Shown here: one piece after another, positions 47,560-57,718 of the stretch
How the letters are laid out: every line of letters starts with the position of its first letter
Position numbering within the stretch: the stretch's first letter is position 1
Origin: Isoetes taiwanensis
Lineage: Eukaryota > Streptophyta > Lycopodiopsida > Isoetales > Isoetaceae
Length of the DNA: 64,000 nt
Assembly: GCA_021234155.1 (NCBI GenBank)
Contig: JAJEKV010000004.1
Coordinates: 18,043,310 to 18,107,309 of the forward strand
Direction: 5' to 3'
The notes under the pieces: generated by a model
What the model saw: the letters and a program-made list of their open reading frames with translations, nothing else
What the model was told of the DNA's origin: nothing
Database searches by the model: none
Translations under genes and position numbers: made by a program

Positions 47560-47790
47560 CATGTTAGCCCTCAAGGGCTTGAAGGGACTGGAAGCCCTCA
47601 GAGGCCTCAAAGGGCATAATGGGTGGGCACCCAATTTGCCCATTTGGAAGGGGGAGGGTTCCATTGCCAAAGTATTTATCCCCAAGGGATAAACTGGGCT
47701 TGCCCAAGGGGCTCGGTACCTACTGTCATCCCCGGAGGCCTCGCATGGACAAACAGCTGTAGCCCTCAAGGGCTTCAAGCGGTGCTTCGA
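47560..47790. repeat. CCCTCAAGGGC-type repeat, left block
   Basis: CCCTCAAGGGCTTGAAGGGA, CTGGAAGCCCTCAG, GCCTCAAAGGGCATAATGGG and CCATTGCCAAAGTA recur in the same order at 49205-49350. The two blocks flank the inverted-repeat element at 47793-49196, so that element sits within this repeat array. Confidence 0.75.
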
Positions 47791-47792
47791 TC

Positions 47793-49196
47793 GGCTCCCG
47801 AAATTGAGTTCGGGAGCCAGCCGGGTTCGCCCAAGCGAACCCAGAAAATTCGCTTAAGCGAACCCACGGATTCGCCCAGGCGAACCCGTTATGTTGACGT
47901 GGCGCAGAGGTGGCGCTACCCACCGGGTTCGCCCAAGCGAACCCGAACCAGGGTTAAGCAGCGGCGTGCGAACGTTGGCAGGTCGGATGTCGGATCAGCA
48001 GGGGCAGGGCCCGGGTTCGCCTAAGCGAACCCAAAAGTTAGCCTGATTTGTGGTACTGGCTCAAGTATATTGCATTGATTTGTGTAAGGAAGCGTGTAAT
48101 AAGTCCTTATTTCGTCTGGCCGAGCACTGCTCAGTTAAAAGTCTGGCTGGCTATATTCCTGAATGCTCTGTTTTGCTCATGGTTTTTCATGGCTAAATTC
48201 AGTTTTACTGGTCGGTCTGTGCCAAATCGTGAGAAATTTGTTGTTGCAGCGGCAGTGGAGCTATTTTGCTTCGTGTCTATGAGGCAACTTGGGAGGAAAA
48301 AAATGACTTGCAGGCGAGTAAGAGAAGATTGCAAGCTTAGATTCCCCAGAAGCAGCTCCACAGTTGTTCCGGCTGTTAGCTTGGCCTCGCAGGCTTGTTC
48401 TTGGGAGAAACAAAGCACCTGGAGTACTATTGCTAGCATAGATAACCAGATGGTCAGAGAATCCTATTCCTATTTCCGGCAATCCGACATCCAAGCTGCC
48501 ATCTTTAACCAGATCTTCAGCTATGAAAACAGAATAGGAGCTGGAATTTTCCGGCAAATGCGATTTATACTGGGTATATGCAGAATCCGGATGGAAAAAA
48601 ACAGGGATGCATCCAGAAATCAGAGCATCAAATGTCGATCTTCTAGTGCATGTATCTCCTCAGGGTTGCAGGCAAAATTCCGCCTTTAGAAATGCGGATT
48701 TGATCTGTTCTGGATTATGCGAGCATTTTAATCTGCCACAGTCTACGCTGATACAATTGGGCGATTTTAAGCACTGCTCAAACAGGGTGCTTCTTACTGT
48801 CGTGAAATTCTCTGCCATGGTTGATCTTAATTTCACGGCTCTCGCTATGGAAATCGGTACTTTTGGCCGGAATTTAAAACCCTTTCAATCAATTAGGCAA
48901 TTTGGGTCGGATTTGGATTAAACGAACTTCGGATTGCAAGAATTTGCCGAAATATTTGGGGGCACAATGGGCGTTTGGGTTCGCTGTTAAAAGCGAGCCG
49001 GGCCTCAGACCGCCACCACCGCCTCGCTTGATCCGACCGCCGGTTCGCGACGCCCGCTTAACCCCGAAGTTCGGGTTCGCTGGGCTTAACCCGTGGGTAA
49101 ACGCCACCTCGGCCACGTCAACATAATGTTCGGCTCAAGGACCAAGGGGTTCGCTTGGGCGAACCCGCTTGGCGGTTTGACCCAATTTCGGGAGCC
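47793..49196. mobile_element. 1.4-kb terminal-inverted-repeat element with subterminal hairpins
   Basis: The left end GGCTCCCGAAATTG (47793-47806) and right end CAATTTCGGGAGCC (49183-49196) are perfect inverted repeats of 14 bp. The left end also folds on itself (47793-47818, 10-bp stem). Inside both ends lie copies of the palindrome GGGTTCGCCCAAGCGAACCC: five on the left (47823, 47849, 47871, 47925, 48013, some shortened) and one in inverted form on the right (49147-49166), plus degenerate copies near 48978 and 49072. No transposase was seen, and the cargo is a GT47 gene piece. No clear target duplication was found. It looks like a non-autonomous DNA transposon of the gene-capturing (Pack-type) class. 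Confidence 0.7.
48498..48836 (-). pseudogene. Captured GT47 (MUR3-like exostosin) gene fragment
   Basis: On the minus strand a single frame reads [70 protein letters not shown] and [18 protein letters not shown]. This is the conserved C-terminal part of plant GT47 xyloglucan galactosyltransferases, Golgi type II membrane enzymes that add galactose to cell-wall xyloglucan. The hallmark FCLQPxGD, TRRS.FD and GCIPVFF motifs are present. One in-frame stop (48660-48662) replaces the residue after CLQP. Similarity stops abruptly after EDLVKDG and upstream near 48836, both inside the inverted-repeat element, as expected for a captured fragment rather than a resident gene. Confidence 0.85.
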
Positions 49197-49204
49197 AATA
49201 AAGT

Positions 49205-49490
49205 GGGCGGGCTTCAAGGGCCTGAAGGGTCTGGAAGCCCTCAGGTGCCTCAAAGGGCATAATGGGCAAGCGTCCAACTTGCCATGCAGGGAGGCTGCAT
49301 TGGCAAAGTATGTATCCCCTCGGGGATGGCTACTTGCTGTCATCCTAAGGGGCCTTCTCAGGTCATGACAGGGCCTGGTTGAGGTGTGCATAGTTGTGCC
49401 TGCTGTGATTCTAGAGGTCCTATCAGGTTTGGACAGGGCCTGATAGCCCTCAAGGGCCTGGTTGAGATGTGCATAGATGTAGCCCTCAAG
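49205..49490. repeat. CCCTCAAGGGC-type repeat, right block
   Basis: Repeats the motif order of the left block (47560-47790), followed by two diverged copies of 'CAGGGCCTG(G/A)...AGGTGTGCATAG / AGATGTGCATAG'. Confidence 0.7.
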
Positions 49491-49499
49491 TTTTATACA

Positions 49500-50080
49500 G
49501 GCGGGCCACCACCTTGCTGCTGCAATGAGACTAGAAGGCATGCATTTACTGACATGGCATGCATCTATCTAGACTTCTTTATAGGAATAAAATATAGTGC
49601 ACCTTTCTATAGTCTTGTGGGGCGTGTTGCTATCAAATAATGGTCGACCAAGGAGGAGTCACCAGCAAAGGCACAATACCAGAAAAGGACAGAAGCGTAT
49701 GGGCGTTGGACTATCTGGAAGCAAAAAAACTGGGCGCTGGAAGGAGACGATGCAAAAAGTTCGTGCCCGGAAGACAAGAAACAGTTAAAATAGGACATGC
49801 AAAAGGGTAGCATGCATGTTTGACATGTGTAGATATATTTAAAAAGTGACCAATTAAATATAGACCATGTCTTTTAATAATAGACATTTTTAAAAGTTCG
49901 TTATTTATGTTTCGGCCTTCTATTAATGTGGCCACTTAGCGAGAACTCCCAAGGTGGGATCCAAAGATCTCATTTCAAACTTAGTGGGTCCCACTTACAC
50001 GCCACGTGTTTACTGATGACTGAGTATGCACGAATGTCCATGTGGCCACCTACATTATGTCGTACAATCAACACATAACA
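49500..50080. other. Non-coding stretch
   Basis: No recognised coding sequence; small open frames on both strands overlap each other without motifs. Confidence 0.4.
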
Positions 50081-50081
50081 A

Positions 50082-50447
50082 CCAACACATAACAACCATT
50101 GACATTAACAACCAACACATAACTACCATTGACATTAATTAACACAATCATTGGGTCCAACACATTTAAATTAAAATCCCCCTTAAACCCCCTTTGGTTT
50201 GGGTGCATATTCACACGGGGGGTGACTCCGGGCAACGAGAGCTGTTGGATAGGCATATTGTATATGTGCAAAATACAATTATGAGGGCTCTCGCTGCCCT
50301 ACGTCACCCCCCGTGTGAATATGCACCCAAACCAAATGGGGTTTAAGGGGGATTTTAATTTAAATGTGTTGGACCCAATGGTTGTGTTAATTAATGTCAA
50401 TGGTAGTTATGTGTTGGTTGTTAATGTCAATGGTTGTTATGTGTTGG
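50082..50447. mobile_element. Near-perfect long hairpin (161-bp arms), foldback/MITE-like
   Basis: The left arm 50082-50242 and right arm 50287-50447 are inverted copies with only a few mismatches (for example CCCCCTTTGG vs CCCCATTTGG), separated by about 44 bp. Each arm contains two internal direct repeats of CCAACACATAAC(A/T)ACCATTGA. Transcripts would form a long double-stranded RNA. No ORF with known motifs is encoded. Confidence 0.9.
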
Positions 50448-50449
50448 GG

Positions 50450-51289
50450 GATTTAATTTTTATATGTTGGATGTTAATGGTTTGTGTTGCAAAATTTTTT
50501 TTTTTGGCCCCTTCGGGGCCTTAGGGACGTCCTCCCCCCCCCGGCGCGACAAAAATTTTAGAATTCAAACCAGAAAAAAACTAGAATTCATTTGAGGCTT
50601 TCATCACCTGTAGCTTTTGAATTTGATCACAATAAAACAAATAGAACATAAGTAAAAGTTACCATAAAGATAGAGCAAATTGATCCCATTATTCTGAAAG
50701 TCATAAAGATCTCATTTGGCTATTGACAACTTGCAAATGCCCAGCCGAAGCAAACCAAGTGCTAGATAACGCACTTGAAGTGAATGTTCTATCATTGGGT
50801 GCTCTAATTTCAGCGCATGGCAACTGGGTGGAGGCCCAACCATACACAAACATTTTTCAACTGGAATTTAACAGCAGCCTTTGGCCTCCATGGATTCTTG
50901 TGGTGAGAAACCAAAGTGGGAAACTTTTCTGCTTGTTAGCACAAGGACACCGAAGCCTTGAAATTTGCTTAATAACTGCCTCAAAATCTAAAAATGCATG
51001 GTAATTTTTTGCAAGCTTCATTCGGAATGAGCCATAAAATAATATCCAATAGCGCAATCCTGTATTAGTCAACTGGTAGGATGTGAAAGCCTACTAAACC
51101 CGGCCGAACAATTGCTGTTTTAGCATAGATAACTTAACCAAACATATCCATATCATACACTATCAAAAAGATCTCGGAGAGAGCTTTCCAATGCAATAAA
51201 AATCATCTCAAACAGAGCTCTGGATCAAAAGTTCTGATAAGAAATGTGTTGCCGGCGAAGAAACTGCACTACATGCGCCCTTCAAGCCC
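50450..51289. other. Region without a recognised gene
   Basis: A 93-codon plus frame (50723-51004) and a minus frame (50857-51072) overlap and neither has a known motif. A GGCCCC-TTC-GGGGCC hairpin lies near 50506. Confidence 0.4.
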
Positions 51290-51477
51290 TTCATGTGCCC
51301 ATTATGCATCACACACAAAAAAAGAGGGCTTTTGTTGTGAGCCATTGGTTGTTGACCATTATGCACCACACGCACAAAAAGAGGGCTTTTGTTGTGAGCC
51401 ACTGGTTGTTGACCATTATGCACCACACGCACAAAAAAAAGGGCTTTTGTTGTGAGCCATTGGTTGTTAACCATTGA
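51290..51477. repeat. ~57-bp tandem repeat, three copies
   Basis: Three copies of CATTATGCA(T/C)CACAC followed by AAAGAGGGCTTTTGTTGTGA and GCCA(T/C)TGGTTGTT, ending in a short run of A. Confidence 0.9.
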
Positions 51478-51489
51478 AAAAAAAAAGGC

Positions 51490-52540
51490 TAAAATCAATG
51501 GCTCGGAAATGGTGCACTCTAGATGTACGCATTAGTACATCCATTTGAATATATCACGAAATCATAGGAAAACCTTAGTGAAAAGCGTACAAAAACACAA
51601 AGAAAACCCCCTGTTATTATGCTACATATGAATTTAAAAAGACCACCTCCATTTGAAATTTCCCTCTTCGGTTACATTGTCTAGCACAATCATGGACGCT
51701 TATCTGCTTATTCGATTTCAATGGCACAGTATTCAAACAAGGTTAGTGAAACCTACAAAATATGCATTGGTCTGTAACCTACAGGCATATAAATAGACAA
51801 ATATTCCTTGCCAACTATATAGAGTCTAGAGTCTAGATTCCATCTGTCTTATGGTAGTGTAGGTTTTTCTAAAGGAGCACTCTCTTTATTAGTTTCCTTG
51901 GTATCTCCGTGCATGAATCTTCTGTGGCTTGTTGATGGTAAACTTTATGGTCCATTATCCAAATGTGCACAGTATGATAGTTACATCATGTTGAGCATAC
52001 CATGAGGGCAAAAAATAGAATGAGCTGAGGGTGGAGGGTTGGGGAGGGAGGCATTGGGGGGGATTTGGGGACCGGTGAGGGTCGAGGTGGGGGTGGAGGA
52101 GGGGTTGAGGGAAGGAGGGTGGGTTAGCAAATTGTGTTTACGCCATTTATTAAAGATGACGACCTCGGGGAATGCTTGCAAGCGGGCAAAAATTGGCGGG
52201 CACCCCTCATGCACTGTGTGTTTCACCCCTTGTGCATAATTGGCACCTTTTTCGAGTCGACGTTAAACCCGAGGGCCGGACTGGTCAGGCGCCCATGTTG
52301 CATGCAAGCCACTTATGGGGAGGCCCATGAACCACCAAATATGGCGGGCGCCAAATTTTGGGGTTGGATTCAAATAAATAGAAAGGAAAAATACTAAGAA
52401 ACATTGAATGCAACTTCTTATTGATGCTGAAAGGATTACACGTTCGATAAATAAGAAAATGGAAAACGTACACTGTCACTGCATTATTAAGTATATGCAC
52501 GAGTATCTATACTTGGTATTCCCAAATTGGATTGTCAGCG
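51490..52540. other. Non-coding stretch with a G-rich block
   Basis: 52020-52130 is strongly purine-rich (GGGGAGGGAGG, GGGGGGGATTTGGGG, GGTGGGGGTGGAGGAGGGG), a candidate G-quadruplex-forming run. The rest shows nothing recognisable. Confidence 0.5.
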
Positions 52541-52625
52541 GTCCAAATTGGGCGGCCGCCCAATTTGCTTGGCGTTGGTCCAAATTGGGCGACCACCCAA
52601 ATTATCTATTACAAGTGCCCAATTT
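52541..52625. repeat. Cleanest copies of the CAAATTGGGCG palindrome
   Basis: CAAATTGGGCG joined to GCCGCCCAATTTG at about 52543 is a perfect palindrome with arms of 12 bp. A second, imperfect copy (CAAATTGGGCGACCACCCAA) starts at about 52589, and a half copy (GCCCAATTTGCTTG) at about 52617. Confidence 0.85.
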
Positions 52626-52689
52626 GCTTGTCCTTGTTTATATTGATTTTGCAGCAGGTTTCATCGTGGAACAACATGTTAACAAGGTC

Positions 52690-53403
52690 AGATTTTGCTT
52701 TGCCAGGTTGTATACCTCTTCAAGGATGGTGGAGCGGTCGCTAGAGGTGTCATGAACGAAACGAGGCAATGCCACTTTAAAGACATCCCAGAAGGAGCTA
52801 TCAGTGGTGGAGTTGAGGAAGTGTTTGAAGATCACCTTCCCCTTCGTTGGTCTGCTGCAGAGGCAAGGCTCTTATGAGAAGCCAAGGGATTATTCATATT
52901 ATAGAGGCGAGATGAAGTACATGACTCTAATACACCTGATATGGGGCATAAGAGGCAGCATCTAGAGGACGGCATGGCACGAGAACTGCTGACAAGATAC
53001 ACACTGCTTGATATGGATTGTGAAATTTGGCACTCCTGTGACACCATCCTGGCAGGAAAGAGTTTCTTGTCTTTCACTGGTCCAAACGATGCAGTATGTG
53101 ACCAGTTCTTAGGTTTGAAGAGCATACGAGTATCTGTTACCGAGGGTTCCCCCTCCCCCCCACCTTGACAGACGTGAACTTCCGATGTCATGCTTGCCCG
53201 CAAGTTCCGAAGCAGGCATGCTTGTCAGGTGGAGTAATGATTTTGTCAAAGTAGGTGGAGTGAAGATATCTGAGATATTGGCTGCACCTCCAGTTGAACA
53301 ACCAGACACGACATCTAGCCAAGCAGATGGGTGCATCCATGCCATGTGGCTGTGTATTATTCTCTCTACGTAAATAAAATCTGTTTTTATCCCTAAAAAA
53401 AAA
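52690..53403 (+). other. Possible retroposed sequence ending in an A tail
   Basis: This stretch ends AATAAAATCTG...CCCT followed by 11 A (53393-53403), with AATAAA about 20 bp upstream of the A run, as in a processed transcript. Plus-strand frames at 52941-53168 and 53185-53373 look weakly protein-like but match no family I know. It could instead be a SINE-like element. Confidence 0.35.
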
Positions 53404-53850
53404 AAGATCATTTCTTCTTAATGCCTTATTTTTTAATTGCACTTCTAGAGCAATGAGATATAGTTGTTTATGTTTTGCTTCACATAGAAAGGCTCTACTC
53501 AATGAAATGGCTCTCCCATGTTACCTCAACTCCTTTTCTTCCTGAGCAGAATAATTGTTCATCAAGCAATTATAGTATGTAAGGATTACACTTTCATGTA
53601 TTTTGACACAAATTACATGCCCTCCAAGGCTCACTTAAAATTGTTACTAAACCCCGGCAACGTCTGGTATTCGTAACTGATGTCAATTAAATCCAATCAA
53701 AGGCCAAATGGCCACATCTATTTCCTGAAATTATATAGCCTAGGAAAAAGCATGGGGCAACCAATGCAAGTTTAAGCAAAGGATAAAATGAGAACAATGA
53801 AGATTTCAGATCACAAATATAGAAAACTAGTAGAGCAAATTCAACAAAGT

Positions 53851-54117
53851 GGTCCATTAGCTCAATTGGCTAAGAGCATTGTTACAGGACGCCTCACATG
53901 TCACCGGCAAGTTTTTGCCGGACGTCAAGCCGTTGAGCCGCTCAAGTATAAACTGCTCCAGAGTTCGGGGACGAACAACTCAGACGTCCGGTTCTCAGAC
54001 GTCAAACCGGCCGTCTCAGATGAGCTACATGTGAATACCTAAAGATTTACATGTGAGGCGCCTCTAATGGGTATTCCCAAAATACAAAGGCTGCATGTTC
54101 GAGCCCTGCATGGGCCA
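53851..54117 (+). tRNA. tRNA-Ile-like sequence interrupted by an inserted element (pseudogene)
   Basis: The 5' part (53851-53881) has GGTCCAT acceptor strand, TA, and a D-arm GCTCAATTGGCTAAGAGC with a proper A box. The 3' part (54068-54117) has a T-arm with GTTCGAGC (B box) and the acceptor strand ATGGGCC plus A. The two acceptor strands pair over 7 bp with one G-U. Plant tRNA-Ile(AAU) has very similar ends. Between the halves, in the anticodon-arm region, lies a 186-bp inverted-repeat element. The leftover anticodon arm does not fold well, so the gene is probably dead or was a SINE head. Confidence 0.6.
53882..54067. mobile_element. 186-bp MITE within the tRNA-like sequence
   Basis: The ends TTACAGGACGCCTCACATGT (53882-53901) and, inverted, TTAGAGGCGCCTCACATGT (54049-54067) match in all but a few bases. 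The interior has no coding content. No clear target duplication was identified. Confidence 0.7.
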
Positions 54118-54123
54118 TATATA

Positions 54124-54127
54124 TTTT
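54124..54127 (+). terminator. Pol III-type T run after the tRNA-like sequence
   Basis: TTTT lies 7 bp after the tRNA-like 3' end, the position expected for an RNA polymerase III terminator. Confidence 0.4.
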
Positions 54128-54171
54128 ACAAAAAATATCTCTAGAATGATCCATGGCACATTTTTTTTATT

Positions 54172-54625
54172 CGTAAACGTCCACAGGGAGGAAATTTCTT
54201 GTTTTTTATGCTTTTGTTCAAAACAAGAAACCAGCCAGGTTCGAGCTCAGGCGGCGCCGCCAATGCTCTGCCAAGAAACCTCTAGAAGGTTTTTTTTTAA
54301 GCCATAGCCGGAAGCTTTGAAGCCCGTTGAAAGCCATAGCCAGAAGACATAGCCATACCTCGGAAGCTCTGAAAGCCTTAGCCGGAAGCTCTAAAGCCGG
54401 ATTTTCATCTGATCAGACGCCAGAAGCTCTGAAAGCCGGATTTTTTAACTATTCAGAAGCCATAGCCATAGCTCGGAAGCTCTGAAAGCCTTAGCTTTAG
54501 CCTTAGCCCGTTGATCTGTCTGGGCAAGTCTGGTGATTTGGAGCAGGAAAGAACCGCCGGAACCGTCTGCCGTAGAACAAATTTTTTTTGCCTAGCAAAA
54601 ATTTCCTCCCTGTGGACCGTTTACG
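54172..54625. mobile_element. 454-bp MITE with ~26-bp terminal inverted repeats
   Basis: The left end CGTAAACGTCCACAGGGAGG plus AAATTT (54172-54197) is matched by the inverted right end AAATTTCCTCCCTGTGGACC plus GTTTACG (54599-54625), differing by one base. The interior is filled by imperfect repeats of GAAGCTCTGAAAGCC and AGCCATAGCC. There is no ORF with a known motif. Confidence 0.75.
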
Positions 54626-54631
54626 TGGCGC

Positions 54632-54713
54632 AACCGCAATGGCTCGGGGGTTTCCTGAAATAAACCCCCTGGCGGCGCCGCTTATTTCAGGAAACCCCCG
54701 AGCCATTGCGGTT
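54632..54713. repeat. Perfect 32-bp inverted repeat with GC-rich 18-nt loop
   Basis: AACCGCAATGGCTCGGGGGT plus TTCCTGAAATAA (54632-54663) is followed after 18 nt containing GGCGGCGCCGC by its exact inverse (54682-54713). It lies seven bases downstream of the preceding MITE and about 0.5 kb from the FKBP start codon. Confidence 0.9.
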
Positions 54714-55001
54714 TCCTCCATCATCATTACGCAGACCAAACAAGGTTGGTGACAATGTTTAACACCGTTATTCATAGAGGCTTAAACCCCCATAAATCTC
54801 TTAAACCCTACGGCAGCCATCCAACGGCCGACGATAAACCCCAGCCCCAGATATTTTCCCAAACCCCATCCACAGCCTTCGGCTATGGCACACCACACCT
54901 CTTTTTAAGAACCTGCGCTGGATTCTAGCTTCCATACCCAATCTTTTGAAGGTCCTGCAGCAGCCTCCCATTCTTTGACATCGCCGGCGCGTTTTCAACA
55001 T

Positions 55002-55213
55002 GTGAGACTAATATTTATATGCTTTCCTAATTCAATTTTTGCGTTTCAAATGCATAACCATTTCTTATTTGCAGTCACATTCGTATATAGGCATTGTGTT
55101 GTGTATCAATGCCTTCAGAATTGATATATCCGCTCTTATTCAGAGCTGGATTCTGTAGTCCCATTTAAGTCTCTTGATGCCTAATGCTAATAATTCCGTA
55201 TCAGTGTTTGCAG
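55002..55213 (+). other. Putative 5'-UTR intron of the FKBP gene
   Basis: A donor GTGAGA at 55002 and an acceptor TGTTTGCAG ending at 55213, four bases before the start codon, would define a 212-bp leader intron. It is inferred from splice signals only. Confidence 0.45.
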
Positions 55214-55217
55214 TATT

Positions 55218-57718
55218 ATGGCAATGGATGAGGTGCAGAAACCCTCTGAAGTTCCTTTTGAGAAAATGAAGCAAATGCACCAGAAATTCATCCAGACATT
55301 TGCTGCCGGATTGGTACCGAAAGAGGGGGAAGAAAGGGACATTGGAAAAGATGGCTTGAAGAAATTACTTCTCAAGGCAGGAGAAGGATGGGAAGTTCCT
55401 CGTTCAGGGGATGAGGTTGTAGGTAAAAGATTAACTTCTCATTCACTGTTTTTGCTTAAGATTTTTAACTTGTGGTTCACAACACCCTTCTTCCTGATCA
55501 CAGTGCACTATACTGGCATGTTATCAAATGGTTCAAAATTTGGTAACACTTATCAAAGAAACGAACCCTTACAGTTTAAGCTCGGCCAAGGTACATTTCT
55601 ATGGATAGTTTACGTATTATATTCTAGAGGAAATTTGACAATCTTTCTTTTTGGTTTTCAGGTGCTGTTATTAAAGGATTTGATCTGGGTGTTTCTACTA
55701 TGAAGAAGAATGAAAGGGCCATTCTTACTATTCCACCAGAATTGGGATATGGGGAGGCTGGATCACCGCCTTTGATTCCTCCTAATGCAACTCTTAAGTT
55801 TGACGTGGAGTTGCTCTCATGGGTGAGACTAGTTGATGTTTGCCAAGATGGTGGAATAATCAAGCGAATTATAGCAGATGGACATAAATTTGGATGGCCA
55901 AGGGATGGAGACGAAGTCAGAGGTCTGTATAGTTTCAAGTGTTAATTAAATAGGTCTTATAGACAGCCGGTTTACCAGAGGACTATTTGCAGTTAATTTT
56001 GTAGCAAAGTTAGAAGATGGTACAGTTGTGGAGAGATCACCTGCTGATGGCGTGGTGTTCTACCCAAAACAAGGTGTGTGCTACATTGCTTTGAGGGTAG
56101 CAGTTTCTGTTGATTTTAATTACTAACAGTATTGTTTTCACAGGATGTTTCTGTCCTGCCATTAGTCTTGCAGTAAAGACAATGAAAACTGGAGAGCAAG
56201 TGGTGTTAACTGTAAAATCTCAATGTATTTACAAAGCCTTTGATTATTTATTAGATGTATTGGTTCAACATATGGGCTAACTAGCTTCTGGAGTCTTTCC
56301 AGATGGGTTTGGAGCTCGAGGACTCAGGCTCTCTGCTAACGGAGGCACTGTTCCACCGCATGCAACTTTAATCATTGATTTGGAACTTCTGGAATGGAGA
56401 ATAATGGAGGAAATCACTGCGGATAAAGGAGTGGTAAAGAAAATCAATAACATAGGGGATGGAAATCTCAAGCCAAATGATGGATCTATTGTGAAGAGTA
56501 AGAAGTTTTCGAATTGGGTTCTAATGTGATCTGTCATTCATTCCTTTATCATTAATATATCTATCAAAATTGCAGTCAAATACGAAGGAAGGCTTAAGGA
56601 TGGGACTGTTTTTGATAAGAAAGGGCATGGTGACGAAGGTTTATTCGAATTCAAAGTAGATGAAGGTACCTGGAGGCACTTTTTGTCAGATGATTAGCTG
56701 GGTATTGCAGACAGCTAACAGGTCTATTGATATGGCAGAGCAGGTGATCACAGGTTTGGATCGAGCAGTTGTCTCCATGAGAAAAGGAGAAATTGCAGAA
56801 GTCGCAATAAGTCCAGAATACGGATTTGGGAATATAGAAACGAAAATGGACCTGGCAGTTGTACCTCCAAACTCCCAGCTTATCTACGAGGTTGAGATGG
56901 TTAGCTTCGAAAGGGTAAGTAGACAACTAATACGACTTTGTGATGCTGAGGTATGGGAAAATTTAGTGATGTGAAAAATGCAACAGGCAAAGGAACCATT
57001 TGAAATGAGCACATCTGACAAACTGGAAGCAGCAAATATAAAGAAGGAAGAGGGTAACGAAGCCTTCAAGGCTGGAAAGTACCTGCGGGCATCGACAAGA
57101 TATGATAAGGTAATATTGCTTCTTGTTTTCTTGTTCAAATGAATGGACTGTTCAAGATTTATTCAATGCACTTGCAGGCAGTCCGGTACATTGAATTTGA
57201 CAGCAAATTCACTGAAGAAGAGAAAGAGAAATCCAGACAGCTGAAGATAGCCTGCATTTCAAATAACGCAGCCTGTAAATTAAAGTTAAACAGTTATAGG
57301 GAAGCAATCCGGCTGTGTTCAAGAGTAAGCATTTGCCATGGAAGAAAGGTGTATAGTTGGTATTATGAGGGAAAGGAAACTAAGAGATTTGCACTGATGC
57401 AGATATTAGAAGCAGACCCAAGTAACATAAAGGCTCTTTATCGGAGGGCTCAAGCATATATAGAAAATGCAGATTTTGATCTTGCGGCAAAAGACGTGAA
57501 ACGGATGTTTATTTTAGATCCTCAAAACAGGTTATGTTTGCTTCAATATCTCAATATTCATATTGTTACACAGCAATGTATGATAATGTTTTCTTGTGGT
57601 CCATTCCAGGGAGGCAAAACTGCTTCAACAGGATTTGCGAAAGAAAGGAGTAGAGCATGACAAGAAGGAAGCCAAGTTATTTGGGAGCATGATGTCAGAC
57701 ATCAAGGATGGAAAGTAG
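55218..57718 (+). CDS. ROF1/FKBP62-type peptidyl-prolyl isomerase, 12 exons
   Basis: This is a multi-domain FKBP immunophilin, a cytosolic/nuclear Hsp90 co-chaperone in the plant heat response. Exons: 55218-55422, 55504-55590, 55662-55922, 55993-56073, 56144-56224, 56303-56497, 56576-56665, 56739-56914, 56987-57109, 57178-57324, 57403-57530, 57610-57718. All introns are GT-AG and 67-81 bp; together the exons give 560 residues and TAG. Three FKBP domains follow each other (about residues 42-150, 160-270, 280-390), with VHYTGMLSNGSKF, ELGYGEAGSPPLIPPNATL, QYGFGARG and YEGRLKDGTVFDKKGHG. The TPR region (about 400-520) keeps the Hsp90 clamp residues in KKEEGNEAFK, SNNAACKLK and IKALYRRAQAY. In domain 1 the usual Asp after KF is Gly (KFGNT), which may lower FK506-type binding. 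The length is close to Arabidopsis ROF1 (551). ROF1 and ROF2 cannot be told apart here. Confidence 0.93.

Noticed and set aside
47823-48032. CRISPR-like array (repeated palindromes with short spacers)
   Set aside because: Spacing between the GGGTTCGCC palindromes is irregular (about 3 to 90 bp), repeats vary, and the setting is a plant nuclear genome. It fits subterminal repeats of a transposon.
48048-48689. 213-codon plus-strand ORF as a gene
   Set aside because: The minus strand of the same stretch encodes the GT47 motifs; the plus frame is its shadow and has no known domain.
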